A DNA stretch of 64,000 bases from Trifolium pratense (GCF_020283565.1 NC_060065.1:56643489-56707488), one strand, 5' to 3'. Numbered from the stretch's first letter, positions 1 through 14,373 are shown. The notes: a model not told the origin generated them from the sequence alone. Numbers and translations: made by a program.

Positions 1-3000
1 AAAGCTAATAGAGCTTCAAGCAGCGAAGAGTCGCAGTAACTTACATGAAACAGGTGGCATGTGTTACACTGATACTAAACATTATGTAGATGTGATAGCG
101 AGAAGAGTTGCAATAACTTACATGAAATGGAATGTAACAATTTCTGCCATTAACTGGGCCAACTGTGAAGCCGGTGTATCCAGCCATTGCACCATGAACG
201 GCACTTTGAGCAAGTAGGGTGCAAAACACATTATCAGATGCATTACTTGGAATAGCACGGATCATGTAAGTAGGATCTGCAATACAATATTTCTTTTATT
301 GTTTACAGCATTTTATTCTTTTGATTAATAAACATATACAGTTCCAACTAGAGAACTCACCAATGTACTTCAGATTTATAGTCTTTTTTGTATTTCTTGC
401 AAAGTGATCCTACACCAGAAACAAACATTTAAATGTAAAAAACTTAAAAGAAAATTCTACAACATGAAAATCTAGTGTTTACATTTAAATGATTTTTTTG
501 TATAATCATGCAAGAAAAGGAAACAACACATTGACCATAGTAGGGAGGGAAAACTTTGAAATTTTTTACCTTAATTTTCTGAGATAACCACAGACCAACA
601 TCTTGAAACAAGTCATCAGAAGAAGCATCTGGCTTATTCTTATTAGATGTGTCATTACTAGGAATTAGCTCCTGACCTGCACCTTCAGCTATTACTATGA
701 CCATGTGTCCTTGTTCTCTCAGTCTTTTCTCAATGAACTCTAAGAGTCCGCCTGGTCCGTCAAGGTAAAAGGGTGACTCTGGAATCAAACAACAGTCCAC
801 ATCTCGGCTCGCAAGAGTTGCATACATGGCTATAAATCCTGCACCATTATGTCACCGTAACAACTAACCATGAGTACCAAGCAGTGTTTTAAAAATCTGG
901 CCAAACCAGCTGGTTGAACTGAGAACTGTCAAAGCAGTCATTTAAAAATCCGGTCGAATTGACTTGTTCAAACAGTTGATTTGGGAACTGGCCACTTAGT
1001 CGGTTGGTTTGATTTCGGTTATATTGCAGTCTCATTGAACCATATTGATCTGGTGTTCAATTGTGATTCAATCGATTTTAAATGCGTCAATACTCTTATT
1101 TAGCTCATACATAGTCGATATGAGATTAACCACTCACGTTTAAATTCCAAAACTATGTTTATACTATTAGGCTAAGGTTGTATATTGATTACCATAAGAA
1201 CATGAAGCTTACCACTGCAACGCCCCATTAACTTCACAACACCAATACCATTCTCAGCACTCTCTGCTTCAACATGGGCAGAATTAATAGCTCTTTGCGC
1301 CTCTTCAACAGCAGTGTCAAAACCAATTGACTTGTCAATAACCTATTTCAGATACAGAACAATCTTAAATAATCATGTTTAAATACTAATCCTTTTTAAT
1401 TTTTCAATGCAATGGCGCAAAAAAAAAAATATAGGATTTTACATATAGAATCAAAGCATCCTTACAGGGATATCATTATCAATAGTCTTTGGAATTCCAA
1501 CCACTGCAACTTTCAAGCCACGTTTTCTAATTTCCTGAGTAAATAACCAAACCTCATTAGTACATTTATTTTTGGCATTATCTTCCGGCTTCTCAGTTCT
1601 CGTAATAGATCGTCATAAGCATTCAAATTACATCAATTAATCACTACCTCAAAAATCATAGCAGCTTCATTTTGAGTTCCAAATCCTCCAAGTATATAAA
1701 CTTGATTAATGCCGCGATCCTGAATGCTGTCAACAATCTTTGATGTATCATGGCCTCCATATGATGTCCCCAAAATGGTTCCACCACGTTTATGGATATC
1801 ATTCACAATCTTTGGTGATAAAGGAATTGTATTTCTAGAGTAAAAACCTCTATATCCTCCCTACATTCAACCAAACCACTAGAATCTAAATCATAATTTT
1901 AATGAAACAAAGTTACATAAGTAAAGGTAATTATGGACATTGTTACATAAATTATACATACCCCTATTCCCAAAACTTTTTGCACTCCATACATATGGTA
2001 TAAGCCACAAACTAATTCTCTTATCACTGTATTTAGACCAGGACAAAGACCACCACATGTAACAACACATGCATACACTTCCTCTGAATCAAAATATACC
2101 TGCAAAACATTCACTTCACATTAAATATGTGGAAGGAATCAAATGCTTCAATTTTGAACAAAAGAGAAAGGAAATCTAACCTTCTGAGCAGGCCCGGCAC
2201 GCCGAAAAAGTGTCCCTCCTGGACTATTTTTATGTACAACTATCTACAAAAAGGAAACAAATTCGAATAATTAACTCTCAGAAACACTAAAAGAATGGTA
2301 GAATTGCTGAGAGGAGAAAGAAGCGGAATCAGAATGTTAAGAATGACTTGCCTGTTGCGCTACGGTATCATCTGTATTCACATAATACTGTCTGTGGAAA
2401 CATAAATTAACCAGCTTAATCTCTGAATAAAAATTGTTGGCACACATGATAAACCAACACAAGAAAGAATCAAACTTTTCAATTAAGCACATATTCAATA
2501 AGTTATTTTAGAGAGTTAAGTGCTTGTTACTAAATTAGCCTAGAAAATTGATTGAAAACAGCTTATGCATGTGTTTCTAGAAAGGGACTATTTGATTGGC
2601 TTATTTAAGCTTATCTACTGACATAAACATTTGTGACACTATTTGAGAGAACCTAAAAATAACTTATGACATGCTTATAAGTTGTTTTTAGCTCTTCTTC
2701 ATAAGTTCTCCAGGACAGCTTATGAAAACAGTTTACTTTATAGATTATACAAAAACATTTTAACTTTATTTTATCTTGTGTTTTAGAAATAGTTTATTTC
2801 ATAAACACTTATTATGCTATAAGTTAATGTAGAGAGTTAAGTGCTTGTTTCTAAATTAGGCTAGGAAATTGATTGAAAACAGCTTATGCACGTATAAAAA
2901 CAACTTATGACATGTTTATAAGTTGCTTTTAGCTTTTTTCGTAAGCTCTTCAAGATAGCTTATAAAAACATTTACAGATTATACAAAAACAGTTTAACTT

Positions 3001-3472
3001 TATTCAAAAGCGCTTATCCTATAAGCTGTAAAATTAGCTGTTTATCCAACCAGAGCCAAAATCGTCACTCGAATATTGATACAAATACTTATCACATAAA
3101 ATAAGCTTACAAATGCATTTGAATCAAATGATCATCACTTACTTAACAACTGCATAGGAAGGATTATCTTGTAATGGGTCAGGATATGTCTGCATGATCA
3201 ACCAAAAACAGAAAGAAAAAACATGAAACACAACCATAAATATAACCAACCATTAAAACAACACTAATTTATGGAAACTAAACCAAACATCAACAGAGAA
3301 ACAAAAAGTGAAAAAGTTAGTACTAACTACATACAGGAAGATCAGGGATGTAATCAGACAAGTGAGGAACATCCTCAAGTAAAAAGTCAGAGACATATTT
3401 GTTGGCTTCAACATGGAAAGTAGCAGAATCTAACATGGCGTTGTTGGATATTACTGAATTCTGATTTGCCAT
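1..3472 (-). CDS. ATP-dependent 6-phosphofructokinase (plant PFK), 3' end missing
   Basis: Phosphorylates fructose 6-phosphate with ATP, the committed step of glycolysis; this clade is normally cytosolic. Exons on the minus strand, read 5' to 3': 3335-3472, 3143-3189, 2352-2391, 2181-2243, 1962-2099, 1648-1860, 1466-1534, 1213-1342, 570-838, 361-409, 122-276. Together they give 437 in-frame codons starting [11 protein letters not shown]. Motifs in order: [28 protein letters not shown], nucleotide-binding [17 protein letters not shown], catalytic [38 protein letters not shown] and [15 protein letters not shown]. The terminal exon (family residues after YIPF, with ITDRMWARLLSS) is not visible and must lie before base 1. 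Intron 3 has a GC donor (CAG/GCAAGT). Odd points: Cys where the family has Tyr in MGRYSGF, and Ala for Arg in RAGPRQK. The frame is open throughout, so it is probably functional. Family call is firm; the paralogue (PFK2/3/7-like) is not settled. Confidence 0.93.
20..130 (-). repeat. Duplicated exon-end/5' splice-site segment in PFK
   Basis: The end of the last visible exon and its donor (TTTCATGTAAGTTA, near 115-127) occurs again about 77 bases further into the intron (near 38-51), each followed by a similar tract (TTGCAACTCTTC versus CTGCGACTCTTC). It reads as a local tandem duplication of roughly 35 bases that created a second, decoy 5' splice site. Confidence 0.6.
2505..3062. mobile_element. 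Non-autonomous MITE-like insertion in PFK intron 2
   Basis: AT-rich intron sequence with two diverged copies of a block starting gagagttaagtgcttgtt (about 2510 and 2832), plus repeated inverted words such as agcttatgca and ataagttgtttttagct. The same vocabulary (agcttatgc, ataagctgt, ccaaac at the edge) occurs in the element at 31698-32103. It looks like an old hAT-type non-autonomous element, perhaps two merged copies. No clean ends or TSD were found. Confidence 0.45.
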
Positions 3473-5630
3473 GGTTGTTTCTTTTTTGTTTTTCCGCAGG
3501 TTTCAGCTAGTTGTTGAAATATATCTTTACTATTTCTTTCCTAAGCAAAAACACACACATGAATATATTTTATATACAACACACATAGTATTATTAGTAC
3601 ATAGTTAATACCGTATGAAATTAAATAATAATTTAATCATCATGTGGCGGGTTTTACACCGGAACTAACTGAATTTCTATAGCTAAATTGTTGTCTGAAT
3701 GATAATTAAATATTAGTATATTTGGTTTCTATTTAAGAACAGTAATGATTTTTTCATGAAAATATTTGTTCATAAAGTTATTCTTCTGATTTACTAACTT
3801 TAGAACTTTTCACCTTTACTTGAGTTGAAAAGCCACCAAACTATCAATAGTTTATAGAGCCAACTTATTGAGATTCATAAATTAAATGACAGCACCTCTT
3901 TCAACTGAGTTTCGAAGTTTCAAACATCGATTCGCAATGTTACGAGAGACTAGTCCTTTTCACTGGACTCGGTTTTCGTTGATAATTTTAGCTTTTATTA
4001 TTATATTTTTGCTGATTCACCGTAATTATGATATTTAACCTTCATTAGGTGTTTCAAAGTATCTTCACAATTAAACCATTAATAAAGGATAATTTTGTAA
4101 AGTCACTCATAATTTCTCATACAAAATTAGGTTTTTAGATAAGAATGGTAGCAACCGAATTTAGGGTCAACTTAATTTCTCGTAGTCGAATAAAAGGCAA
4201 TCGAATCCAGGACAATTGAACCTTTATTAAGTCCACATAGATTTACAAAGATCGTGAGAGTCTTAGAACAGATCAAAGTCGAATAAAATTTGACAACTTG
4301 ACGTTTGACTTATGAAAGTAGTTTTTGAACTTTTATTGAAATGAAATTATTGATCAAGTTAGTGTACCTAAGAGGTACCACACTCATTGAAATATTAGAG
4401 GGACCATCTTTTATTATACAATTCCACACAACTTTTTTCGTCAAAAAATAATAATAATAATAATAATTCCACACAACTTTTCTTTCTCTCCTTCCTTTAA
4501 TAAAGTACCCATCAATTGCAGCCCTAAATATCAATAATAGACGTGATGGAGAATAACACACAGGAAAAGATCTTGTTCAAAAACACAAAGGAAAAGATGA
4601 TGAAAAATGATACCCCATTTGTGAAGTCAAGACAATTTTTATAAGGTATGCATAATTTGTTTATATTAATTTTGACATCTATGCACTATATTTACGTCTT
4701 ATTAAAAAAATATTATTATATAGTCTCATTCTAAAAATATTATTATAGTCTCATTCTAGTTTGAACTCCATTACTAAATTTAAATGAGTTAAATACAATT
4801 TTTTTTTGTAAATTTTTTTAACTTTAAAAATATTTTTAATTTATACTAAGGTATTCCTTCGCTCTAAAATTTCTTTTATTAAAAAAATAGAAAAAAATAT
4901 ATCAGATACTATTATAATGAAATTAGTTTAATTTATTTTATTATTTTTTAAAAGCAAATTTGACAAGGAGATACGACTTTGATAAATCTATATATATATA
5001 TACTCCTACGTCCTAAAGCATGCTGGTCCTAAAGTGCATTAACATGTATAAATGGTTAGTAATTTTGTGTATGTTAGATGAAGCATGCGTGAATACATTT
5101 ATACATCCATGAATACGATGTTATTTTTTCGATTAAAATATTAATTGTATTATTAGGAATTTAGGATCTTGGGGTGGTTGTGTGGTATATACCTGAAAAA
5201 AATACATCCTACTAATTTTGTGATATTAAATTGCTAAAGATACTATAAGAAATGGTTATTCTTGGCTCTACAAGAAAATTGTACATGAAGATAGTTGGAG
5301 CTGGATTTAAAAGTTATTAATTTCAGCCAGCCAAATTAATATAATTCTTATCGTAAATGAAGATATTTTTTTTTTGTCAAATAGTTTAGTGACTTGTATA
5401 GTTAAAACCCCTACTCATGCAATATTTTTACCAACTTAATAATTCTTATTCGTGCATATTACATGCAATATTAAGATATGTTAGGGTGTATTCTAAACTA
5501 TGGGGGTGGTATTAGTAAATCATACTCTTTTTTAGTTTGGCCCATTATATTTTTCATGTACCCAAGCCCAATGCATTAGATACATGACCTATTTAGGGTT
5601 TTGTGGTTTCCTCTTATATATACTCACTCA
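3473..5630. other. Intergenic, AT-rich, nothing recognised
   Basis: Region upstream of the PFK start. It holds a short (aat)n microsatellite at about 4448-4467 and poly-T tracts, but no family-like reading frame, clear transposon ends or RNA gene. The PFK promoter should lie just above 3472; no convincing TATA box could be chosen among the many AT-rich words. Confidence 0.5.
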
Positions 5631-6850
5631 CTGCCTCCACACACATTATTCATTCATCCATTCATCGCTATAATCTTTCACAATTATGTTCTCTTTTCTT
5701 CTCCAAATCATATTTTTTTTTTTTGTTTTCTCTCTGTGTTTATGTTAGATGTTGTTAGTATCTTTCTTTAATCTTTTAATATATTTATATTTTCATATAA
5801 TAATAAAATAGTTAGTATTTTGTTAGAAAGCAGGGATAGTGTGTATCGGTATGTGCTATGATTTATGCATTCTTCCGAAAGTATTCCCTTGCAATATTAA
5901 TTTGAGAAAATGGGCAGTTGTGTTTCATTTTCTATGTTGAAAATCACAACAATCATTTTCCCTATATCATAAAATAAAATCTCCAATTTCCTCAATTTTT
6001 ATTCAATTAATAAATATTATTATGTTCTAATGAAGTTAAATAGATTTTTTTTTAAGGGTCTGGAGTTTGGCTCTTTGGCTTATAAATCATGTGCCTTTGA
6101 GATGAATGCAGCACCCAATAACAAATTAATCAACCTTTTACCAATTTTTGCTATGAAGTGTATTTTTTATAAATCTGGCTATTTATTTGGTATGGTTGAT
6201 ACATTTATTTGTTTCTAAGTTGTTTACTATTTTTTATGTTGTAATTGTGCTATATTGGTGTCAAATTGAATTGTAATTATTGAGTGGTGATTCAGGCAGC
6301 CTACTTGCTAAGATTAAATGGCATGAAAGGTGTTTAACTACTCATAAATCAAATGCTTTTGCTCTTCAGACTTGCTGAGATTTTTCTCTGAAGTTGGTCT
6401 AGTAAGCTTTAGTACATTTGTTATACCTTATTTTGGCCTTCCTTGTTGATGATAATTAGTTTGTTGGAGACGCATGGTAGAGCTCAACATTTGATCGACA
6501 TTTATAGACTATGTGCAAAAAGAATCATCACAATGGTCAAAACATGGGTGTAAGTGTTTATCAAGTGTTGGCTCTTTGCCATGCTTCTTCCAACAAACTA
6601 ATGTTATGATCAATCAGGGATACCAACATTTCGAAAACTCTCTTGTGCACTTAATAGTTGGTGCATTGTTGGTGAATTTAGATTTTCAATATATTTTTTT
6701 TGTCTGCTATATTTCGTATTTTGTTTCAAAATGGTTTTTCTTTTTGTTCAAAATATGATAAAGTGACCAAAAGTGATGGATACTCCCATAGGATAGTGAT
6801 TTAGAGTGCAGCTAGGGTTCACACGAAGAGAATTAATCATTGTTGGCACA
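5631..6850. other. Unrecognised intergenic stretch, possible transcript
   Basis: A TATA-like stretch (cttatatatactcactcact, about 5612-5631) is followed by a pyrimidine-rich leader-like region. Two short plus-strand open stretches (6030-6218 and 6513-6758) have no family resemblance that I can see. A non-coding or decayed transcript is possible; nothing stronger is supported. Confidence 0.25.
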
Positions 6851-6860
6851 ACAGGTGTTG

Positions 6861-6927
6861 CTAACATCTTTGAAATTTTGGTGATTGGACTCTGATCTTT
6901 CAATCACCATGATTTCAAAGATGTTAG
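6861..6927. repeat. 27-bp near-perfect foldback hairpin
   Basis: Bases 6861-6887 are the reverse complement of 6901-6927 at 24 of 27 positions (arms start ctaacatctttgaaat and end atttcaaagatgttag), with a 13-base loop. The pairing does not extend beyond the arms. It could be a small hairpin RNA precursor or the remains of a very short MITE. No known miRNA sequence was recognised. Confidence 0.7.
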
Positions 6928-7214
6928 GTTGACATTGATATAATTTTCTTTTTGGAGGGGGTGACGGAATTGTCAAAGACATAAAGCAACCAGAGTGTTT
7001 TCTAATTCTTGGATGGTGTCACAACCAGAGTGTTTAGTCATCTTCAACAAATTAGAAAACTAATAATGAACTTAAACAAAACACCATGTACATGTAATTG
7101 CAACCAACTATACACACATAACTGGAGAATATGAATAGGCTTATTTCAACAGAGGCAAAGAATAGAAGATAGGAAAATGGAGAAATCCATCACATAGATA
7201 AAGAAGAAATAGGG

Positions 7215-7288
7215 ACTGAAATAGATTGATCTGAGTAAAAATTGAGATCACACTGAAATAGATTGATCTGAGTAAAAATTGAGATCTG
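7215..7288. repeat. Tandem duplication, about 37-39 bp unit
   Basis: The block actgaaatagattgatctg plus its continuation to gagatc occurs twice head to tail. It is a simple local duplication. Confidence 0.8.
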
Positions 7289-7489
7289 ACACACCATGTC
7301 AGTGTCTAATAGACAATAGGGAAATAGATCGAGACGCGGCAGCCATGGTGGTTGAGGGAAGTGGGCGAGGGAATGGCGAGTTTAATGAATGCAGTGAAAT
7401 TTTACCAAGAAAATGGTTTTGCCCATTCTCTCGGCTCATAACCTCATTTACTTGTAATAATTTTTTAATTTAGGTGAATTCATAATTAA

Positions 7490-8150
7490 GTGAGATTTGA
7501 TAAAACGTTAATTTCTAAATCACAATCAACACTCCGATATCTCTAAAACAATTGAGGATTGAACAATCATAGTTGATCTAGTATCAAAATATAGTGCTAA
7601 TAGTGAATTAATACTTGGAAGAACAAACATTATTGAATAATACTCACTTCATAAGTGCATTAAATAGAACTCAACAACTACATTGTTCAAGCAACATCAA
7701 ATTAAAATAATCTATAGAAATCTAGCTACTCATTGTTATTACAAAAATTGCAAGAGAATTAGAGAAAAAATAATTAAGATTTGGATGAAGGAGAGCCTTC
7801 AATCTTGTTTCCAGTGAATAAAACCATTGGCCAAGATCTCATTTTATGGAACAGAAACAAATCTAGCATTTTCGCCCAAGCGAACTATTTTCACCTCAAG
7901 CGATTTTTTCATTATGTAGAGGTGTCAAACAGAGATTAGCTGAAAACTCGTATGGGTGAATTATGTCTCGCCCAAGGCGAAATTAGCAGAATTGAATCCT
8001 CAAAAAATGGCAAAAACTTGCCTCAGGCGAACTTGGCAGAAACTAAGCAAAATTCATGAACTCAAAGCTCGCCCAGGCAAGCTATGCTTAGTCCCAGGCG
8101 AATTTCATAGACTTAAATCCCTGATTTGCTCCTTTTTTTTCTATTACAAG
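7490..8150. mobile_element. Possible old solo-LTR fragment with cgcccaggcga repeats
   Basis: Between 7870 and 8105 the short GC-richer word cgcccaggcgaa recurs in variants (cgcccaagcgaa, cgcccaaggcgaa, cctcaggcgaac, cgcccaggcaag, cccaggcgaatt) separated by AT-rich spacers. This resembles the U3 repeat arrangement of the intact LTR at 19767-21074, with a different motif. No LTR boundaries or TSD could be defined, so it is only a suggestion. Confidence 0.3.
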
Positions 8151-8496
8151 TAATCAAAATTTCTATGCAACTTCTAACTAAACTTATACTGAGGGCCCGT
8201 TTGAATTAATTTATTCATGAACACAAACAATTAGTTAACCTTGTTCATAATGCTTGTGCACCAAGCAATACCTCATTCATGCATATGTAACATGTTCATA
8301 GCCTGGAAGCAACCAAATATTGAATTTAATAAAATATCTGTGTGAAATTGTGAATTATTTAGTCCATTTTTCTACTTTGTCAAGAATTTTATGATGTTGA
8401 CTAAGAACAAAGAATTTTTTTTTTTTGAAAAAAGAGTAAAGACTTTTTTGTCACCACTTTTGTTGCACTGTTATCTTTCTTTTGTCAATTGTGCAG

Positions 8497-10250
8497 AAAA
8501 GGGTGTGACTTATGATGGTAGGTCACTCATCATCAATGGTCAAAGGATGCTTCTTTTCTCTGATTTTGTTCATTATCCTCGTAGTCCTCCCAGGGTACAC
8601 ATGTGTTTTTGTGTAACTGTATTTGAATTTAATTGATATGCACTAACAATATAAAACAAGGAGGGGTCGATGTGATTCAAACTTATGTTGTTTAGAACAT
8701 TCATGAACCTGTGCAAGGCCAAGTCATGTCTCCATGTGTTTCAAGACCAAATTTGAGTATCACTATATATTTAGTTGGATTATAATAAGCTATTGCTAAC
8801 ATATATTAGTGCTTGTTATCATGTGCAGTTCAATTTTGAAGGAAATTACGATTTAATAAAATTTATAAAGATGATTAGGAGACATGATATGTATGTAACA
8901 CTTAGAGTTGGACCATTCATTGAGACAGCATGGAAGGAAAGGAAATATTTTTTGTTGATTCAAATTTTCTTAATCAAATTTTCTTCCAAATATTTGAGTT
9001 AAAGCAAAAAGGTTATTCCAGTGTGCCGAATCACAGTTTGAACCTTGTTGATAGAGACATTTACATTTATTGTATGTATGATGAGTAATGAATCCTTAAA
9101 TAAGATCGACTCTGTAGGAGAAGTCCAGTGGATTCAACCAAAAAAATTCATCGAAATATTTAAAATAATACCACTTATCTTTTGCTAAACCTTGTTCAAC
9201 CGACTACAGTGAGGTTGCAGTACCTTTCTATTATTCAAGCGTAGGGTTTATTAGTACAACTTGTATTTATATACTACGATTTAGTTTATAAGAGTATTCT
9301 TTCGAGTTCACTTATCAGTAAACTACGAGTCATACCAAACACGAACTTAATTCAATTCACTTCAAACTCAATTTTAACTAAATCAGTTTAACAATTTCAA
9401 GTCGTATTTGGTAAAATGATCATCTACACATACACTTAGGAACCTGCTTCATGCTATTTGAAATTACTCAGTTGTTACAGATATCAAGCATTTGGAGATC
9501 CGCCATCTAAAAGAACAACCGAAGACATTGCATTTGCTAACTATTAAATGGTAAAAAGCATGGCTGTCCAAACTTTAGTGTCACATTTTGTACAAAAAAA
9601 ACCAAGTAACATCACTCTAATAACATGTTATTATATTTTATAATTGATCGATTTATTTCTAGAAAAAATGCGGGTAATGGGTACGGGTATTTTTTCAAAC
9701 TGCGGGTATGGGGATGGGTACTATAGTACCCTACCTATATCCTACCCATTGTCATCCCTACCGGATCCTACTTGGAGCACAGGGTCGCTGGGGTCCGCAC
9801 AATGTCATTGCATGGCCTTAACAGTGGTACTCGTGATCTGTCATACGTTGAATGGTCACAAAAGGTGAGACTATAAATAACATTGTTATCAATTGTAGAT
9901 GGTAAAAAATAGCGGTTTGTTTAAATTCTGCTACGTAACAATGCTATAGCGCTGCTATAATTGTTATTTGATAATATTTTGTACCAAAGAATAACATATT
10001 GTAAAAGAATAGCGATTTGTTCAAATTCCAACATGTCATAGCACTATTGCCACTATTTAACAACACTGGTATAAGAACTTCACAGTATAATGATTACCAA
10101 GTGGATGATTTTGAGACATGTGTTCAAGATATGACTGTGCTGCAGGTAGGTGTAGATGGTGAAAAGCTCAACATTTTCACAGAGCAAGGTTCCCAAAAGT
10201 TTGAATGGACCAAAGTTAACAAGGGACCGGCTCTTGCTCAAACATGGTAC
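8497..10250 (+). pseudogene. GH35 beta-galactosidase pseudogene
   Basis: Exon-like blocks in family order: 8497-8594 ([23 protein letters not shown], preceded by TTGTGCAG and followed by GT); 8650-8727 (GGVDVIQTYVV, stop, NIHEPVQGQ); 8829-8940 (FNFEGNYDLIKFIKMIRRHD, YVTLRVGPFIETAW); 9481-9546 (FGDPPSKRTTEDIAFA); 9769-9867 (YLEHRVAGVRTM, LNSGTRDLSYVEWSQK, then a GT donor); 10146-10250 (VGVDGEKLNIFTEQGS, ALAQTWYK). Plant enzymes of this family release terminal galactose from cell-wall galactans. The conserved TYVFWN became TYVV-stop-N, a stop follows FANY at 9546, and the exons carrying the catalytic glutamates and most of the C-terminal half are missing. It is a clear relic. A foreign GC-richer insert (about 9660-9760) interrupts it. 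Confidence 0.9.
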
Positions 10251-11117
10251 AAGATACTCCTCTTTCTTAAAACATATATACACAACAAAATGGCATGTGG
10301 ATTTCAAAGTGAATTGATATGTAGGAAAGGCTTCTCAGCCAGTATAAGTAATGTGCCATTACCATAATAATTGGGAAAGACAAAGTGTGCAATACCAGTA
10401 GACAACAACATTTTTGATAAGCAAAGAAATAGTTATCCGGGAAGTCGAAAGACTCTAGCCACTCAAGCGCATTGCGGTCGTAAGAATGTGCAGTCACACA
10501 TTTCAACTTGAGAGGGTCAAGTTAGAATCTGAAGAAGCGAGCTTAGCACGTGAAGATGATCAGACAGCATACTTTAGCTACTGAAGTCATTTTCAAATTC
10601 AATTTTAGGCACTTTAGTTTAGACTGTACTTTTGGCACTCTTTTAGATGTTTATGAATATGAATAGGCTTTAAATTGATTTGTTATTGTTAAGACCTTGT
10701 TCATCAGGTAATTTACAAGATTTAGAATCAGAGGAATAATCTAGCTCTTCATGCTGCTGAGTTCTCTTCAAATGTTTAGGTTAATGACTAATGGCATAGC
10801 CACACTCATCCTCCCCTCAAAAAGTAAAAAACAGTTTATGCAAAAGTTGTAGGCAACAAAAAGAACGACATGAATATGATCTGCCTGGATAATCATTATT
10901 TGATTTTTTGTCGAGGAAACTGGATAATCATTATTGATCATGCCTCAACTTCTAATAATACAACTTTGTAATAGACTCTTGCCTATATAATGGGGACCCT
11001 GGGTGTCATCCCAAGTATACAAGAAAAATACACGTGAGGTTATCACAACATACAAACATTCACTATAAATTACAAAAAAATTGCATAAAGCTGCAATAAA
11101 AACATCGAGTCCAAAGC
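10251..11117. other. Intergenic, nothing recognised
   Basis: AT-rich sequence between the beta-galactosidase relic and the dehydroquinate synthase relic. Short open stretches on both strands overlap each other and show no family motif. Confidence 0.5.
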
Positions 11118-12800
<1,683 letters not shown>

Positions 12801-13261
12801 AATAAGGACATTCTTTCCATGGACATGCCTATAATTATAAACATGAAATAAAATCAGTGCCTCATCCTAAAATTTAATTCCCATGGGTGTTTGTAAGTGA
12901 GTAGGACACAATTAGGGGTGGCAAAAATTCACTAGATAAATAAATTGTATAATACTACATTTGTCCCTAAATATCTGATCCTCTTGAGATTTTTTCTTGT
13001 GTCCCCTTATTATAATACTCCTTTCAAATTTTCAAGTGCATCAATTATTTCTTTGCTAACACACTCGTACCCCTAATCATGTTACATCTTCTTCTGCAAC
13101 TTAAACTAAGTATTATGACAAAAACATAACCCAATTCACTCGTAAACTTGTAAAGCAGTACTTATGTCAATTGTCAATAAATTTAATATTACTATCATCT
13201 TTCTTAATTCTCGTGATTTTGTCGAACATAGTCCATTACACAATTACTTGAAAATTGCACT

Positions 13262-13880
13262 CACAACTCCGACCACCGATGAATGAACTGTCAGGTTTGG
13301 TATCAACGACTGCATATGATCCAGCAATGATGTCCATAATACGCCCAGCTAATTGAGACATCAAAACCATTGGATCAACTCCAGAGTCCATCAATTCTCT
13401 GGACCTTTACACCGTCTCTGCAGTGTCTGCTGACATTGGTAACTCCAAAAGTTCCAATAACTTTTCATCTGAAACAACTCCCACCTATTGCAGGTAAATA
13501 CAAAACAGCATAATTTGTAAATGATATTCGTGCAACCAAAAGAAAAACTTCTGTGAAAGTCAAAAGCATTGTCATAATCGTTGCATTTCATAGAAAAATA
13601 GTCACAAGCAACAAACTCACAAGTTCGTTGACAAGAGAAGTAGTGATTCTTTTCCCCCAGCAAACTAAGCTGCTCTAACATTGTCTCTGCATCCCAAAGT
13701 GGACCATCTGCATTCATGTCAATAAAGTCCAGTACATATTTTCCTTAACCTGGTCACAATATCCCCATCTTTAATTTTATTGAAAAGGTACTTCTGGCAT
13801 CGAGACTGTATTGTTCGTGAAACATTGTCAAAGTCGGATGTTATAAGTGATTTTTCCCAAACCAGCCAAGTGCTTTTTCC
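13262..13880 (-). pseudogene. STICHEL/DnaX-like AAA+ protein gene fragment
   Basis: Reading the minus strand gives family blocks in order: ITSDFDNVSRTIQSRCQKYL and FNKIKDGDIVTRLRKI (about 13740-13860), MNADGPLWDAETMLEQLSLL (about 13660-13717), VVSDEKLLELLELPMSADTA (about 13430-13490, different frame), and ELMDSGVDPMVLMSQLAGRI with MDIIAGSYAVVDTK (about 13275-13400). These match the DNA polymerase III gamma/tau-like AAA+ region of STICHEL proteins, which control trichome branching in Arabidopsis. The sensor and lid segments are joined with frame changes, the helix after RLRKI is missing, and both ends of the protein are absent. It is a decayed internal fragment lying just upstream of, and in the same direction as, the dehydroquinate synthase relic. 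Confidence 0.85.
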
Positions 13881-14373
13881 CTCCCCCTTTACCCCCCATC
13901 TCTGCAGCATTAAGTGATTCACTGCTGTTTGGTTCTGTTATTGAATTCTCTACCTAATTAAGTGGTTAGAAATTTTGTGTCTATGAAATGGAGTACTGGT
14001 ATATATAACATACAACATATTGAAATCAATCAAACACAAGTGATTTCTTCACACACCCGTGAAGGATTTTGCGAGTAGAACAAACAACACATCTGAATTG
14101 TAATTAAAATACGAAAATGTAGATTTACTAGTACTAATCACTCACTCAAATGACAGCAAACAAAGACAAACACATGTAAAACAGATATGAGTAAATACCG
14201 AGTGACTCACTCAAAGAAATAAGTGAGACATAAAAATGTAAGCATACATTCATTCATTATACATAGTCTGAAATTTATCCTAATCAACAAATTACATGGA
14301 AGGGAAATCCCTGCAATGTAAGCTTATTTTACAAACAAACAAAACAAAATAAACGATCAATGAATGATTTTCC

